Assembly (NCBI GenBank): GCA_002591725.1
Contig: NJAL01000002.1
Location: 124,001-188,000 of the forward strand
Source: Candidatus Didemnitutus mandela
Lineage (GTDB): Bacteria; Verrucomicrobiota; Verrucomicrobiia; Opitutales; Opitutaceae
Direction of reading: 5' to 3'
DNA: 64,000 nucleotides
This document shows, one piece after another, positions 21,941-32,002 of the stretch. Each line of letters opens with the position of its first letter. Position 1 is the first letter of the stretch. A program made the position numbers and the translations under genes. The notes under the pieces were generated by a model that searched no databases, was not told the origin of the DNA, and worked only from the letters and a program-made list of their open reading frames with translations.

Positions 21941-21968
21941 ATTCCTTTGCGCCCGCCTCACCAGTTGG

Positions 21969-22677
21969 ATGATTTTTCCAGCATTACCTAGCTTAAAACC
22001 GCTTTACGTACCTTTGCAATATCTTCCTAGTCGATCTATACTGCTCCTGGCCCCGCTCGTTGTCACCATTCACCATCTTGGTGCTTTGGTTAATCATTTG
22101 GAGAATCGGCGGTGGGTCAGTGACGCCATTTTCCCAGTCTTTTTGGGTCCTATTTTCCGGAGTAGCTCCACAACTGCTGTCCGACACCTGGGGTTTTCTG
22201 ACAACGATCATCGTGCGCTGGCTGGTCACTCTGCTTAGTTACTTTTATCCTTACGTTTTCGGCCGTTATTTCGGAGCCATAGCCGAACACTTTGATTTCA
22301 GTATTGTCAGCATCAGCACGTTTTAGTATAGTGTCAAACAATTCGTCGAAACCTTCGCTTCCCAACAGCCACAACCAATTCAACCGCATCGTCCTCGCGC
22401 AATTTACCATCAGCACCGGCGACTACAACGATTGGGTTTCTCGCCAAACACTGCCGACGGCTAACCGCACAGTCTTCTTGTCCGCTAACATTGCGGCAGT
22501 CTTCAGTCCAACGGTCCCCCAGCTCGGCCAGATGTATATTTGATCTGCGTGCCGCGCGAAGAAGTTATCAAACTCGCAATGTCGGTCGGAAGCAGCATAA
22601 AGATCGTCACCTCCTGCGGAGCTTTCCTGCCAAGTTGGAACTCGCCCGGAGCTGCCAAAGCTGCATTAAATACCTGA
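21969..22677 (+). pseudogene. Decayed DUF502 family membrane protein
   Basis: An N-terminal transmembrane region can be read in two frames (LLLAPLVVTIH, then ILVLWLIIWRIGGG), followed by GFLTTIIVRWLVTLLSYF (second membrane segment) and VFGRYFGAIAEHF. Later come SVKQFVETFASQQ, FNRIVLAQF and CVPREEVIKLAMSVGSSIKI, then TSCGAFLP near the end, all conserved DUF502 blocks. At least four frameshifts or stops intervene. The family is a two-pass membrane protein of unknown function. Position between ybeY and recO on the same strand indicates it belonged to that operon. Confidence 0.85.
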
Positions 22678-22748
22678 TAAATGTTTCGTCTCGACCGGCG
22701 AGACCACAAAAGGATTTTATTTAGTGTCCCCTTCTTCCCCCTCCTCTT

Positions 22749-23372
22749 GTGTCCGGACAACAGCTCGAAACTTCTGCCCTGCTGCTTTCGCGCAGCCCTT
22801 CCGGTTCTGATTTCTTTGAACAGCTTGTCTCCTTCAGCGTCGAGCACGGTCTGTTGCTCTGCCTCCGACGTCTGAAGAAAAAAAAAACCGCCCCGGACAC
22901 CATTCCTCTCGACCTCTTCGACGAGGTGGAACTTTCCCTTGAGTCGTCGAATCAAGGGCGGGTCTGGTTCATCAAGGAATACCGGCATCTGGCACGGCAC
23001 CCGCAGCTTGGACGCTCCTACACTGTGCTCCAGACGGCTGCCAATCTCGCCCAGCTCATTATTCGCAACCCCGTTTCGGATGAATCACGCCCTGCGGTCT
23101 TCGTCTTGTTGCACCAAAGTCTTGCCGCGCTTGAAGCCGGCGCACCATCTGGCCTTGTCTGGCTTAAATCGCTTTACTGCTTTGCGCGCGATGAAGGTTA
23201 TCCGGTAAAACAACAATGGTGGCCACAGCTTTCCGCCATCCTGCGCATCCATGTAGCCCAATTTCTCAATAAGCCGGCCGCCGTCCAGGCACCCGATATC
23301 GAACAACTCGACGCCGCCACCCGTAACCTCGAACACTGGCTCGCCGCCGAAACGGAGGTAAAGCTGCAGTGA
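22749..23372 (+). CDS. recO: DNA repair protein RecO
   Basis: RecO helps RecR load RecA at single-stranded gaps. The 207 residues start at a GTG (22749) with LETSALLLSRSPSGSDFFEQLV, the OB-fold start, then LFDEVELSLE, FIKEYRHL, YTVLQTAANLAQLI and the helical C-domain. It is shorter than the common 230-250 and lacks the CxxC zinc knuckle of many RecO proteins, as some family branches do. The start is uncertain: the frame is open a little upstream, and earlier non-ATG starts are possible. The last gene of the HIT-phoH-ybeY cluster. Confidence 0.82.
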   Translation: MSGQQLETSALLLSRSPSGSDFFEQLVSFSVEHGLLLCLRRLKKKKTAPDTIPLDLFDEVELSLESSNQGRVWFIKEYRHLARHPQLGRSYTVLQTAANLAQLIIRNPVSDESRPAVFVLLHQSLAALEAGAPSGLVWLKSLYCFARDEGYPVKQQWWPQLSAILRIHVAQFLNKPAAVQAPDIEQLDAATRNLEHWLAAETEVKLQ

Positions 23373-25925
23373 ATCCACAAGCAGCGATACGCGGTTTTTC
23401 TAGGAAATAAAGCCGCCTCCTTTGGCGTTGGCAGGTTCTCCGAGTTCGCCTTCGACCCACAATTGTTCCATTGATAGTGATGGCAGCTTTCGTGGGCTCT
23501 GGCGCGCCCAGTTCGGCCAGTACTCAACAACGAACTTCGCGCCGAAGGCTTTCGGGTAGTCGAAAAAATACATCCGCTTCGAAGCGTGCCCTCAAGGGCA
23601 CGCTGATTCATCGGGGTTAGACGATCAAGCTAGCCAGCCGGATCGATCAACTTAGCGAAAAACTGCTTTGAGAAATCAAAACCGTCACAACTCCATTTCC
23701 CGAGCCATAACATGAACTCCAGACCCGGCTACGCAGGCTATTTCCACCAAGTTTCGGACTTATCTTGCTCTTCTGTCCCTAAAAAGCGAATCGCCGCATA
23801 GCAAACCGGCTTTAATCGAAGCCTCTTTCCGACCTTTCCCAAGCGATTGCACCCACTCCGATCGGCAAGGAGATCGTGCATCACCGGACGTCATTGTCGG
23901 ATTTCTCGAACTGAAGCTTCACACCTTCGTGACATTCCACCGATTCGTTTTTCGGTCTCTTTCCACGATATTTGCGCCAAGCAGGAAACGATCCAGAAAA
24001 AACTAGCCCCTGCCTTCGAGCGTTTCTCTTCCGTTCTTTTCGAGGTACCAACCAGCTACATAAAAGAGCGGCTGCGGGCTAGCTGCTACGACCGACTCCT
24101 TTGGCTGAACGGAAAAGCCTTACTGGACAGCTCCAGGTTGCCACCACACTACGACAGATGGCACCTGCGCAAGACGGCGACAACACAGCTACCGTTTTTG
24201 CCAAGTGAACAACAAGGCGGAGCACTGCATCAGCCAGTGCCTATCACTGCGTGCAAAATGTTTGCATTTTACTCGCCGGTGCCAGCGAACGCCGGACGAA
24301 CAGCCGGCTCTCGCGTTTTTCGTCACGACACCCAGTTTCGCTATCTTCCAACCATCCGCAATGTCGGCCACCTAGCGCAAACCTATCCATACAAAATCAC
24401 ACGCGCGGCCACCGCCTTCAACGATGTTTTTGGTGGTGACTATAGCTACATTTTTGCTCCGGCCAGCCGCAGACTGCTTTTCGAGCAGCCAGGTTTCACT
24501 CTACAGTCCAACCCTTCTCGTCATCGACGAAATGCAGAACCTCCTCTCACGAATTGCCGGTACGCTTCCCGCGCTATTTGCAGCGACGGAATGCGCGCAC
24601 TACTGCCAAACCTCGGCTATAATCGCGCACCGATCGTGCTCGTAATTGAATATGCTTGGTAGCTTGGAGTTAGCCGAGCAGCTCGATCCGTTTGAAAAAA
24701 CTGATTTCCACAGATTTCTGAAACGGCTCGCCAACACCGGCCCTCACCTCGCCGCTCGACTACGCCGCGTTTGAGCCCAATCACAGCAAATATAGTACGC
24801 TCTTAAATTTTATAGTATATCTCAATTTCTCAATTCTTCAACAACAACGCTTTTAAAAATTCCTATATATTCCCCAGTCCGTCCCAACTGAATTTCGTCT
24901 GTCTTGGTACCGCTCGACGCCATCGGAGCAGCGTCCGACCAATTCGACGGAAGGCTGTTCATGTTGGCAACACTAGTTCCCTTCGAAGGGACAGACAACA
25001 CCTGCAGACTCACCTCTCTGGGTGTCTTCCGGTACACTGATGGAGAAACGCCTACAATGTAGGCGATAGACCTCCGCGTCGACACCGAAATATACCAAAG
25101 AGTCAATTGTTACAGCCTGACAGCCAAGCCTGTCGAACATCTTCACGAAGCTTCAGGCGGAGTAATCGTTGTCTTTTCCCCTCATAGGTCCACGCCGGAA
25201 CCAGTCACACACATGCTCGAACGCAACCGCTCGGCCATGCCGCGTTGTTCTCTAGCAGAAGCGCTCCGAACCCGCAACACAAGCTGCCTGGATGAAGCCC
25301 TCGTTTTCGAGGGCGTTGCTCCTTGTGTTCGAGAGCGGCTCAGCCAAAGGCGTCAATTTGCGTGGGTGGATGCGTCACGCACGCCATGGTCGCCGGTCCC
25401 CGTTTCCTTAGGTTAACGCCGTGCAAAAAGCCTGCAGTGCCATAGTGGCTGCGCTCCATCGCAAGGAAAGATTCCCAGCTTTCACAAGCAAACTAAAACC
25501 TAGGCCGCAGCATATTCATGCTTTTCTGCCTCAAAATGCACCGCCCCCGCTTCCAAACTATATAGCTCCGTTCGATTTTTAGATCGGCCAATTTGTTGTC
25601 CAGTCCTGTTTATCAGGTCTGCTGTCGCGCTACTCCCTAACGCGATCGCGTCGGGCCAGCCAGCAAAGGCCTTTCGCTGGAACGCGACTCCACACTTGAC
25701 AGAAAAAATCCGTTTTCTCGAGGCCGCCGCTTCCGTATGGCGATTTAAATTATCGAGCTGTTTGGCCAGTGCAGCCAGAGCGAGCGAATTCTCCGCGAGA
25801 CCCGCTCTGCCACAGCCGCCTCGAAAGCTGATATCCACCAAAACACTGCTGCTCAGGCCACAACCGCCAACAGAGCAACAAAGTCCAACCGGAGCAACCG
25901 CCGTCTGGCTCGACAAACCCTCAGT
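23373..25925 (+). pseudogene. 2.5 kb of decayed sequence, at least one unassigned gene
   Basis: No intact gene. Protein-like pieces on the plus strand keep changing frame: IKLASRIDQLSEKLL (23626), FPEPxHELQTRLRRLF (23695), FSVSFHDICAKQETIQKKL (23950), FERFSSVLFEVPTSYIKERL (24018), then DYSYIFAPASRRLLFEQPGF (24440), LNMLGSLELAEQLDPF (24650), FLKRLANTGPHLAARLRR, and later FEGTDNTCRLTSLGVFRY (24980). They look like one or two large secreted or cytoplasmic proteins, but no motif lets me name a family. The part 25450-25925 just before tyrA has alanine-rich coiled-coil-like pieces (RILRETRSATAASKADI). Confidence 0.45.
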
Positions 25926-26615
25926 TTGAAGCTTTGGTCTGCTTGTCGCCAATTTTATCCTCCGGGCTTACTCGGGGGGGCCTCGGTCACCAAAGCTGCC
26001 CGACACTTCTGCTCGGCCAACCGCGCCGCGGTTTGGTCACGCCAGTCAGAAACCCGTCTCCAGTTATACGAAAAGCCTTGGTGCTCGAGCGGCAACGATT
26101 TGCAGCCAGATACTGTCTGTTTCGCCGATCTCGCGGTAATTTGTGCACCAGTTCACCAAATCGTGTTGCTTACGAAGCAACGCACCACCAGATTGCAGTC
26201 GGGTGCCATAAAAAGTGAAGTCTGCCAGTTTAGCGGTCACCAAGGCAATTTTCGTTGGTTGGAACCAGGTGGCCGGCCTTGGGGGTACTTTAGGGTTAGG
26301 TGCAGAGATTGCCCTATTGTCGCCCATATAAGTCACTTCCCGCAGGCGCTGGCCTCGACAATTTTTACCTACCTCGGGAAGCAGGATGTTCGCCAGCACA
26401 ATTTTCCGGAAGCGGTTGGCATGATACGACCAGCATCGACAGTGATCCGCGACCCTGGAAAGCCATCTTTGAGCAAAATCGGGATCAGACCCTGCGTGTG
26501 CTCCGTGCTTCTCAGAGCGAAATCCATAACATCAAACGCACGCTCGCTAGCCGAGGATCAGTTCGAAGCGCAAACGATCCTTGATCATGGTCACGCACAT
26601 CGCCAGGATTTCTAG
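25926..26615 (+). pseudogene. tyrA: Decayed prephenate dehydrogenase with internal deletion
   Basis: The N-terminal NAD-binding part reads PPGLLGGASVTKAARHF (GxGLLGGS dinucleotide motif), AVWSRQSETRLQLYEKPW and FADLAVICAPVHQIV. It then jumps from SGAIKSEVCQFSGH to IVAHISHFPQALASTI, losing the central catalytic segment (conserved HPMAGSE and its flanks). The C-terminus continues one frame over (HDTTSIDSDPRPWKAIFEQN). Normal length is about 285 codons, here 230 with a frameshift. It sits directly before aroA, as in many shikimate-tyrosine operons. An intact TyrA would turn prephenate into 4-hydroxyphenylpyruvate for tyrosine. Confidence 0.87.
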
Positions 26616-26624
26616 CTCAACCCC

Positions 26625-27995
26625 GTGAGCCCGCTACCCGATCTGTTTCCCATCGAGCCTTTCACCGCACCCGTGCGCGGCTTTGTCACGCTTCCTGGCT
26701 CCAAAAGTCTCACTAATCGCACCCTGATCCTTGCTGCCCTGGCAAATGGAAAAACACTTTTGCATAGCGCGCTTTTCAGTCGCGACACGTGTATCATGAT
26801 CTCAGCTCTGCGTGCGCTCGGATTCGAGGTGACGTCAGATGAATCGGCCAAGACCATCGAGATCGTCGGTCGCGATGGCGAAATTCCGGCCACAGAAGCC
26901 ACGCTGCATGTGGGTAACGCCGGGAACGCCGCTCGCTTTCTGACCGCGTTTGTCTGTTTGCGAAAAAACGGCGTGTTTCATTTCGATAGCGACGAGGAAA
27001 TGCGACTCCGCCCGATCAGCGCCTTAATCGATGCCTTGGAAAGCCAGGGAGCACAAGCTTCGGCGCGAGCCTTTCCCTTCACTCTGCGCACGTTCGGACT
27101 CAAGGGCGGTGAGATCAAAATCGACGCAAGCGAGAGCAGCCAGATGCTTTCGGCTCTTCTTATGGTGGCTCCTCTCGCCGACAACGATGTGACCATCCGT
27201 CCGGTCAACACATTGCGCATGCCGTTCGTCGAAATGACCAACCGGTTGATGACTGATTTTGCTGGGGCCAGTGCCAGCCATCAACCGCATGATGGAAGTT
27301 TTCATTCAGTGTGTCAACACTATCGCGCTCCAGGCGTTTACCAGATAGAGCCCGATGCCAGCGCAGCAAGCTACTTCGAAACGCTACCAGTAGTCGTGGG
27401 CGGAACCCTCTCGCTCACGGGGTTGAACCCGCCCGGCCACAGCCTTCAAGGAGATGCCCACTTTCTAAGCGTTATTCAGAAGATCGGAGCAGAAATAGTT
27501 CCGCAATCCGTTCCGGAAACCACACCCAATTCTATGCCGTCGGGAAAACGAGGAACAGAAATCGAAGTCCACTGGGACAAATTACGCAGCCGACGTGTAC
27601 TTACGGAGGACTTCAGCACCTTTTCAGATACCTTCCTGACGCTTGCCGCCCTTGCCCCGCTCCTAGACGGCCCAACCCGTATTTCGGGAATCGCGCACAC
27701 ACGTAAGCAGGAGACTAACCGCGTCACCGGTATGGCCAGGGAGCTGACCAAACTTGGCCAACGCGTGATCGAGACGGAAGGCGCTCTCGAAATCCATCCG
27801 CGCCCGCTAGTATCGGGAATAGAAATCGAGACCTATAAAGACCACCGTTTCGCCATGAGTTTCGGAATCCTCGGTTGTCATGACCTCCACGGCAGTGGCC
27901 GGGCATGGCTCGCGATCAAAGATCCGGCCTGTTGTTCGAAAACGTTTCCCTCATTTTTTGATTTACTGGCCCAGCTGCGGGCAAGCTCGCATTAA
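26625..27995 (+). CDS. aroA: 3-phosphoshikimate 1-carboxyvinyltransferase (EPSP synthase)
   Basis: Joins phosphoenolpyruvate to shikimate-3-phosphate in chorismate synthesis. A GTG start at 26625 gives 456 residues. Conserved parts: LPGSKSLTNR with Lys27, MRLRPISAL, SSQMLSALLM, IEPDASAASYF, RKQETNRV, YKDHRFAMSF and KDPACCSKTFP. The PEP-binding GNAGTA motif reads GNAGNA at 97-102, so the Thr that matches E. coli Thr97 is Asn. That is a rare change next to the glyphosate/PEP pocket. aroA follows the dead tyrA and precedes cmk by 6 bases; aroA-cmk-plsC is probably one transcript. Confidence 0.95.
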   Translation: MSPLPDLFPIEPFTAPVRGFVTLPGSKSLTNRTLILAALANGKTLLHSALFSRDTCIMISALRALGFEVTSDESAKTIEIVGRDGEIPATEATLHVGNAGNAARFLTAFVCLRKNGVFHFDSDEEMRLRPISALIDALESQGAQASARAFPFTLRTFGLKGGEIKIDASESSQMLSALLMVAPLADNDVTIRPVNTLRMPFVEMTNRLMTDFAGASASHQPHDGSFHSVCQHYRAPGVYQIEPDASAASYFETLPVVVGGTLSLTGLNPPGHSLQGDAHFLSVIQKIGAEIVPQSVPETTPNSMPSGKRGTEIEVHWDKLRSRRVLTEDFSTFSDTFLTLAALAPLLDGPTRISGIAHTRKQETNRVTGMARELTKLGQRVIETEGALEIHPRPLVSGIEIETYKDHRFAMSFGILGCHDLHGSGRAWLAIKDPACCSKTFPSFFDLLAQLRASSH

Positions 27996-28001
27996 AACTC
28001 C

Positions 28002-28652
28002 ATGGGTAACTTTTCCATTGTAGCTATCGATGGTGGAGCCGCCTCCGGAAAGTCTTCTTCTTCACGGATTCTTGCAGAGCGTTTCAATCTGCTGCACGTC
28101 GACACAGGCTCCTTCTACCGGCAGGTCACCCACGAGCTGCTGCGCCGCAGCTTACCCTACAACGACCATGTCGCCTTGCGCGCGGTCCTCGCCGAGCTAC
28201 AGTTTTCCACCGCGCTCACTGGGTACTCAGCCCAAATGCTCATCGGCGGCCAGTCGGTAAGTAATGAAATCCGCAGCCAGTCGGTAAACGAATACGTCGC
28301 CCACTATGCGACCATTCCGGAAATCCGCGCCGCCTTGCTCGGCTATCAGCGCGACCAGGTCGGCGTCGCCTACAAAAACCATTTCAGCGGGCTCGTAATG
28401 GAAGGACGCGACATCAATTCAAAAGTCTTTCCCGACGCCGATTGTCGTTTTTTTCTCTTTGCCGACCTGGTCGAGCGTTCCAAACGACGCGCCGCCGAAG
28501 GCCAACAAGATACGATCGGCAAGCGCGACACCATCGACAGCGTGCGCTTGAACGAGAGTCTCCAAGGAACAACCGTGATCGACAGCACCCATCTCACGCT
28601 CGACCAGGTGGTGGAAAAAATGGCCACGCTAATCGCCGCAAAGTTTTCCTGA
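28002..28652 (+). CDS. cmk: Cytidylate kinase
   Basis: Phosphorylates CMP and dCMP. The 216-residue protein is normal length. P-loop GGAASGKSSSS at 11-21, substrate region HVDTGSFYRQVT, the lid motif MEGRDINSKVFPDA, and RRAAEGQQDTIGKRDTIDS. It lies 6 bases after aroA and 8 before plsC. All motifs are present, although the usual GRDIGT is GRDINS. Confidence 0.95.
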   Translation: MGNFSIVAIDGGAASGKSSSSRILAERFNLLHVDTGSFYRQVTHELLRRSLPYNDHVALRAVLAELQFSTALTGYSAQMLIGGQSVSNEIRSQSVNEYVAHYATIPEIRAALLGYQRDQVGVAYKNHFSGLVMEGRDINSKVFPDADCRFFLFADLVERSKRRAAEGQQDTIGKRDTIDSVRLNESLQGTTVIDSTHLTLDQVVEKMATLIAAKFS

Positions 28653-28660
28653 TTTTCGCC

Positions 28661-29320
28661 ATGCCGCATACGACTGACACTCTGCGCCTTACCCGCTTTT
28701 ACGGTTTCTTCCACTTCGTAGCCCGCCAAGCTTACGAAATGTGGTTTCGTGGTGAAGTGCTAGGAACAGAAAATATTCCACTCTCGGGTCCGTTTTTTGT
28801 AGCATCGAATCATGCGAGTCACCTTGATCCGCCGCTCGTTGGCTGCCAGGTGCCGCGGCAAATGCGTTTCTTTGCCCGCAAGACACTTTGGAACAATCGC
28901 CTACTCGGCTGGTGGATGGACCAAGTGGAGACCATTCCCGTCGACCGGGAGGGTAGTGGCGTCGGCGCGATCAAACGCGTACTACAGGCGATCCACGAAA
29001 ATCGCGGTATGATTTTGTTCCCAGAGGGCACCCGCACACCAAACGGCCATTTGCAAACGCCGAAGGCAGGCGTCGGAATGATGGCATGCAAGACTGGTGT
29101 ACCAGTTGTGCCCTGTCGCATCTCCGGTTCATTCGAAGCTTTCGGAAAAGGTACAAAATTCCCCCAGCTCGGCCACTCCATCACGATTGTCTTCGGTCCA
29201 GCCATTGCTGCCATTGACTATGACAACCTAGCAGTCGGAAAGAAACGCTATCAGGTAGCTTCCGCGCGCATCTTTGAGCGCATCGCAGCCCTTCCACAGC
29301 CACATTATCCGATTATTTGA
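28661..29320 (+). CDS. plsC: 1-acyl-sn-glycerol-3-phosphate acyltransferase
   Basis: Acylates lysophosphatidic acid to phosphatidic acid at the membrane. The ATG at 28661, 8 bases after the cmk stop, gives 219 residues; the frame is open upstream inside cmk but that part is only its shadow. Motif I NHASHLD (His51, Asp56), motif II region ETIPVDREG, motif III FPEGTR (120-125) and motif IV GVPVVPC are all present. Last gene of the aroA-cmk-plsC unit. The exact acyl acceptor cannot be proven from sequence, but PlsC is the usual case in this position. Confidence 0.92.
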   Translation: MPHTTDTLRLTRFYGFFHFVARQAYEMWFRGEVLGTENIPLSGPFFVASNHASHLDPPLVGCQVPRQMRFFARKTLWNNRLLGWWMDQVETIPVDREGSGVGAIKRVLQAIHENRGMILFPEGTRTPNGHLQTPKAGVGMMACKTGVPVVPCRISGSFEAFGKGTKFPQLGHSITIVFGPAIAAIDYDNLAVGKKRYQVASARIFERIAALPQPHYPII

Positions 29321-30345
29321 CGGGCGAACGAGCCGTTTCGCAAACTGAAGAGCCGTCGTTACCTTAGGTATTTTCCCACCACGGTTTATATGCAGACGGT
29401 CGCTTTACGATATCGCTGCCAATTCCGATACCGAACATATTCCAGGACGTGGAAGCCAAATTCCGCGGGTTTAACGCCATTGATCGTTCTGATCAATCGA
29501 CGATAAAGCAACCGGAGTCAATCGCCGGCTCCAAATCTTTCTCAAACCAGTTTCCGAAGTGATTCTTATTGGCGAAATATGGCGATCAACCCAAGTTCCG
29601 CCTTGCGCTCAGCCAAGCCATAGGAACCAGCTCGCTTCTACTCCAGCGGAGCCATCGCCGTTGCTCCAACTAAATCGCGGTTTGTGGTGCGCCTGCTTGC
29701 TCGATCGGCTGACTGCAAAAAGCAGATTGGCTGGAATCGATCAATAACTACATTGTGCGCTGTATATCGACCGAAACGATCACGTGCTGCGCGGTACGTT
29801 TACCAATTTCGAGTTGCGGCTAGCTCCGTTGCATTTTTTCGGATCAGCCGATTCGTAATCGTTAATTTCGACCGAATGCTCAGATTCAAACCTTCGTCCT
29901 CCGGCAATTATGCTATGGATATGGCCGGAGAGACCGCTAACGCATTGTCTGCGAGACGTTCTGAAAATGCACGCTCGCAATCGTTTGAGTCCAGAATCAA
30001 GCTCAGATTTCGAAGAGTAAAAAGGTGTCCGCTGGGGGGCGAGAGGAAGGAAGCGTAGCTGCTACACAGTCTTGCGAGGAGCGACTGCATAAGCTCGAGT
30101 TTGGTATCGCTTATCGAGTCAAAAGACATACTGCCTGGTGCTCGACGATTCGGAGCCAGCTAACGCTATAAAAATTCTGGGCTTTCTTTTCGTGCGCAGC
30201 ACAAGCTGCGCTCGTAAACTCATCGGAGCTCGCTTTGCTATGGCCGTCGGAATCGAGCGCGGAAAACGAATCGGTAGCGCTAACAGGCGACTAGCCGGTC
30301 AGCATGTCGAGTCCGACTTGGACAAGTCGGACATGCTTATTCTAT
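29321..30345. other. Decayed sequence after plsC, unassigned
   Basis: About 1 kb without an intact gene. The plus strand gives pieces such as FLKPVSEVILIGEIW (29532), YGDQPKFRLALSQAIGTSSLLL (29577), YIDRNDHVLRGTFTNFELRL (29765) and FLFVRSTSCARKLIGARFAMAVG (30190) in different frames. They look like coding remnants, but I cannot assign them. Confidence 0.4.
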
Positions 30346-30740
30346 TCAAGCCTTGGAAATCGTCAACCTAGATACAGCTGTCGCTTCCGCTATCGGAATC
30401 AGAGAAAAAATAGTGCAACGTACTATTGGAATCCAATAGTGGGGAACAACATTGCCACCAGCCGGCCATTGTCTCCTACCCCACTTACGGCCTAGCAGCC
30501 ATCTTTTACCATGTTCCAAGAAATCCGCCTGCGTCCGTAGGCTATCGCCATCCGAATCGTATTTGCTGACCAAGTTCGACATGGTCAGGGCAGTATCAGT
30601 CGCCGAATCGATTCCGAACAAACCCGCAAAGCCGTCCGCCATCTGCGGAGGTTTGTCGAAAAGCGTTTGCAGCGCCCCAGAGCTGGTTGCTCTGTCACCG
30701 GAGCTGTCTTTTTTGAAAAAATCTTCCTGCAATTGTTGAG
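30346..30740 (-). pseudogene. Possible decayed EF-hand protein
   Basis: An open minus-strand stretch (30732 to 30346) reads DFFKKDSSGDRATSSGALQ and later LVSKYDSDGDSLRTQADFLE. Each resembles an EF-hand loop (DxDxDG with a later E/D), and the spacer has ADGFAGLFG. The first loop lacks key acidic residues. I read this as a two-EF-hand protein in decay. No signal peptide is left. Its upstream part to 30956 is unreadable. Confidence 0.35.
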
Positions 30741-30956
30741 AAGTCAGCGCGCAAGAGTCTACCGTCCAGAGGCGCTGTTAATGGAGCCCGTTTTTAGTCC
30801 AGTGTGGCCGGAGTTCTTCTGTCAGCTAGCACACCCAAATCGACCCCACGTTCAATCCTTCGCTCGCTCCAACCACGATACTACGCCGCTTCCCCCAAAA
30901 AACGCCTTTCCCCGGGGAGCGAAACCAAACCTGGACGCGTGACCGAAAATTCGGGT

Positions 30957-31925
30957 CTAGCGCAGTCCACAAGCCAGCCGAGCCCGATCCATAGTCTTAT
31001 TCCCAACAGCCCGCGCCTTTTCAGCACCGTCCCGCAGCACTTTTTCGACGTAGTCCAAATTTGCGGCCAACTCCGCACACCTAGCACGGTAAGGAGCGAA
31101 AAAATCCCAGTAATATTCGAACAACCCCTTCTTCAAATCGCTGTAGCCGAGGCCGCCAGCACGAAGCCGCGCTTCAAAATCAGCCGCGACCTCCGCGGGA
31201 GCAACGAACTTCATGAGCTGTACCGCAAGGTTTTTTCCCGCATCGGGCTTTGGCTCCTGCCGCGTGCGCGAGTCCATGACAATGTTCATGATTTTTTTTC
31301 GCAGCGTCTTCTCGTCGCCAAAAATTTCTACGGTATTTCCGTAGCTCTTCGACATTTTTTGGCCATCAAGTCCGGGAATGACCGCGACCTCTTCTAAAAT
31401 ATACTCCTCGGGAACCACAAAAGTCTCGCCGTAGGTCAGATTAAACTTGATCGCAATGTCGCGCGTCATTTCAAGATGTTGTTTCTGGTCCTTGCCAACC
31501 GGGACAACGTTTGTGTCGAAAAGCAAGATATCTGCTGCCATGAGCACCGGATATGCAAAGATACCGAAGCTCGGCCCGATTCCTTTCGCGAGCTTGTCCT
31601 TGTAGCTGTGTGCACGCTCGAGCAGACCTGTGGGCGTGAGCGAGCCAATCAGCCACATTAATTCGGAAACTTCCGGCACGTCGCTCTGCCGCCAGAAAAT
31701 CGCCTTCTCCGGATCGAGTCCACACGCAAGCCAGTCTAGCGCGATACCTTGCGTATAAGCCCGACGCTCCTTGGCATTGGTCAGCCCCGCCAACGAATGG
31801 TAATCAGCAATGAAATAAAAAGCATTGCCGCCGTCCTGCAGCTCGATCGCAGGCTGCATGGCGCCGAAGTAGTTGCCGATGTGCAAGGCACCGGAGGGTG
31901 TGATTCCTGTAAGTACTCTAGGCAT
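30957..31925 (-). CDS. trpS: Tryptophanyl-tRNA synthetase
   Basis: Charges tRNA-Trp. The 322-residue class I synthetase has the HIGN signature at 15-18 (SGALHIGNYFG), the specificity region YPVLMAADILLFDTNVVPVGKDQKQHLE (family-conserved, quoted in part), and KMSKS at 190-194. The C-terminal helical anticodon domain ends at AVGNKTMDRARLACGL. Length is normal. The flanks are decayed on the downstream side and a hexapeptide-repeat gene lies 77 bases upstream on the same strand. Confidence 0.96.
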   Translation of the reverse strand: MPRVLTGITPSGALHIGNYFGAMQPAIELQDGGNAFYFIADYHSLAGLTNAKERRAYTQGIALDWLACGLDPEKAIFWRQSDVPEVSELMWLIGSLTPTGLLERAHSYKDKLAKGIGPSFGIFAYPVLMAADILLFDTNVVPVGKDQKQHLEMTRDIAIKFNLTYGETFVVPEEYILEEVAVIPGLDGQKMSKSYGNTVEIFGDEKTLRKKIMNIVMDSRTRQEPKPDAGKNLAVQLMKFVAPAEVAADFEARLRAGGLGYSDLKKGLFEYYWDFFAPYRARCAELAANLDYVEKVLRDGAEKARAVGNKTMDRARLACGLR

Positions 31926-32002
31926 CAGGGGAAACGGGATGTGTTAACTAGAGAAAAGAGCCAGTCAGCGAAGCTCCAAAAGAATCCGGGAACGAGCATG
32001 AT

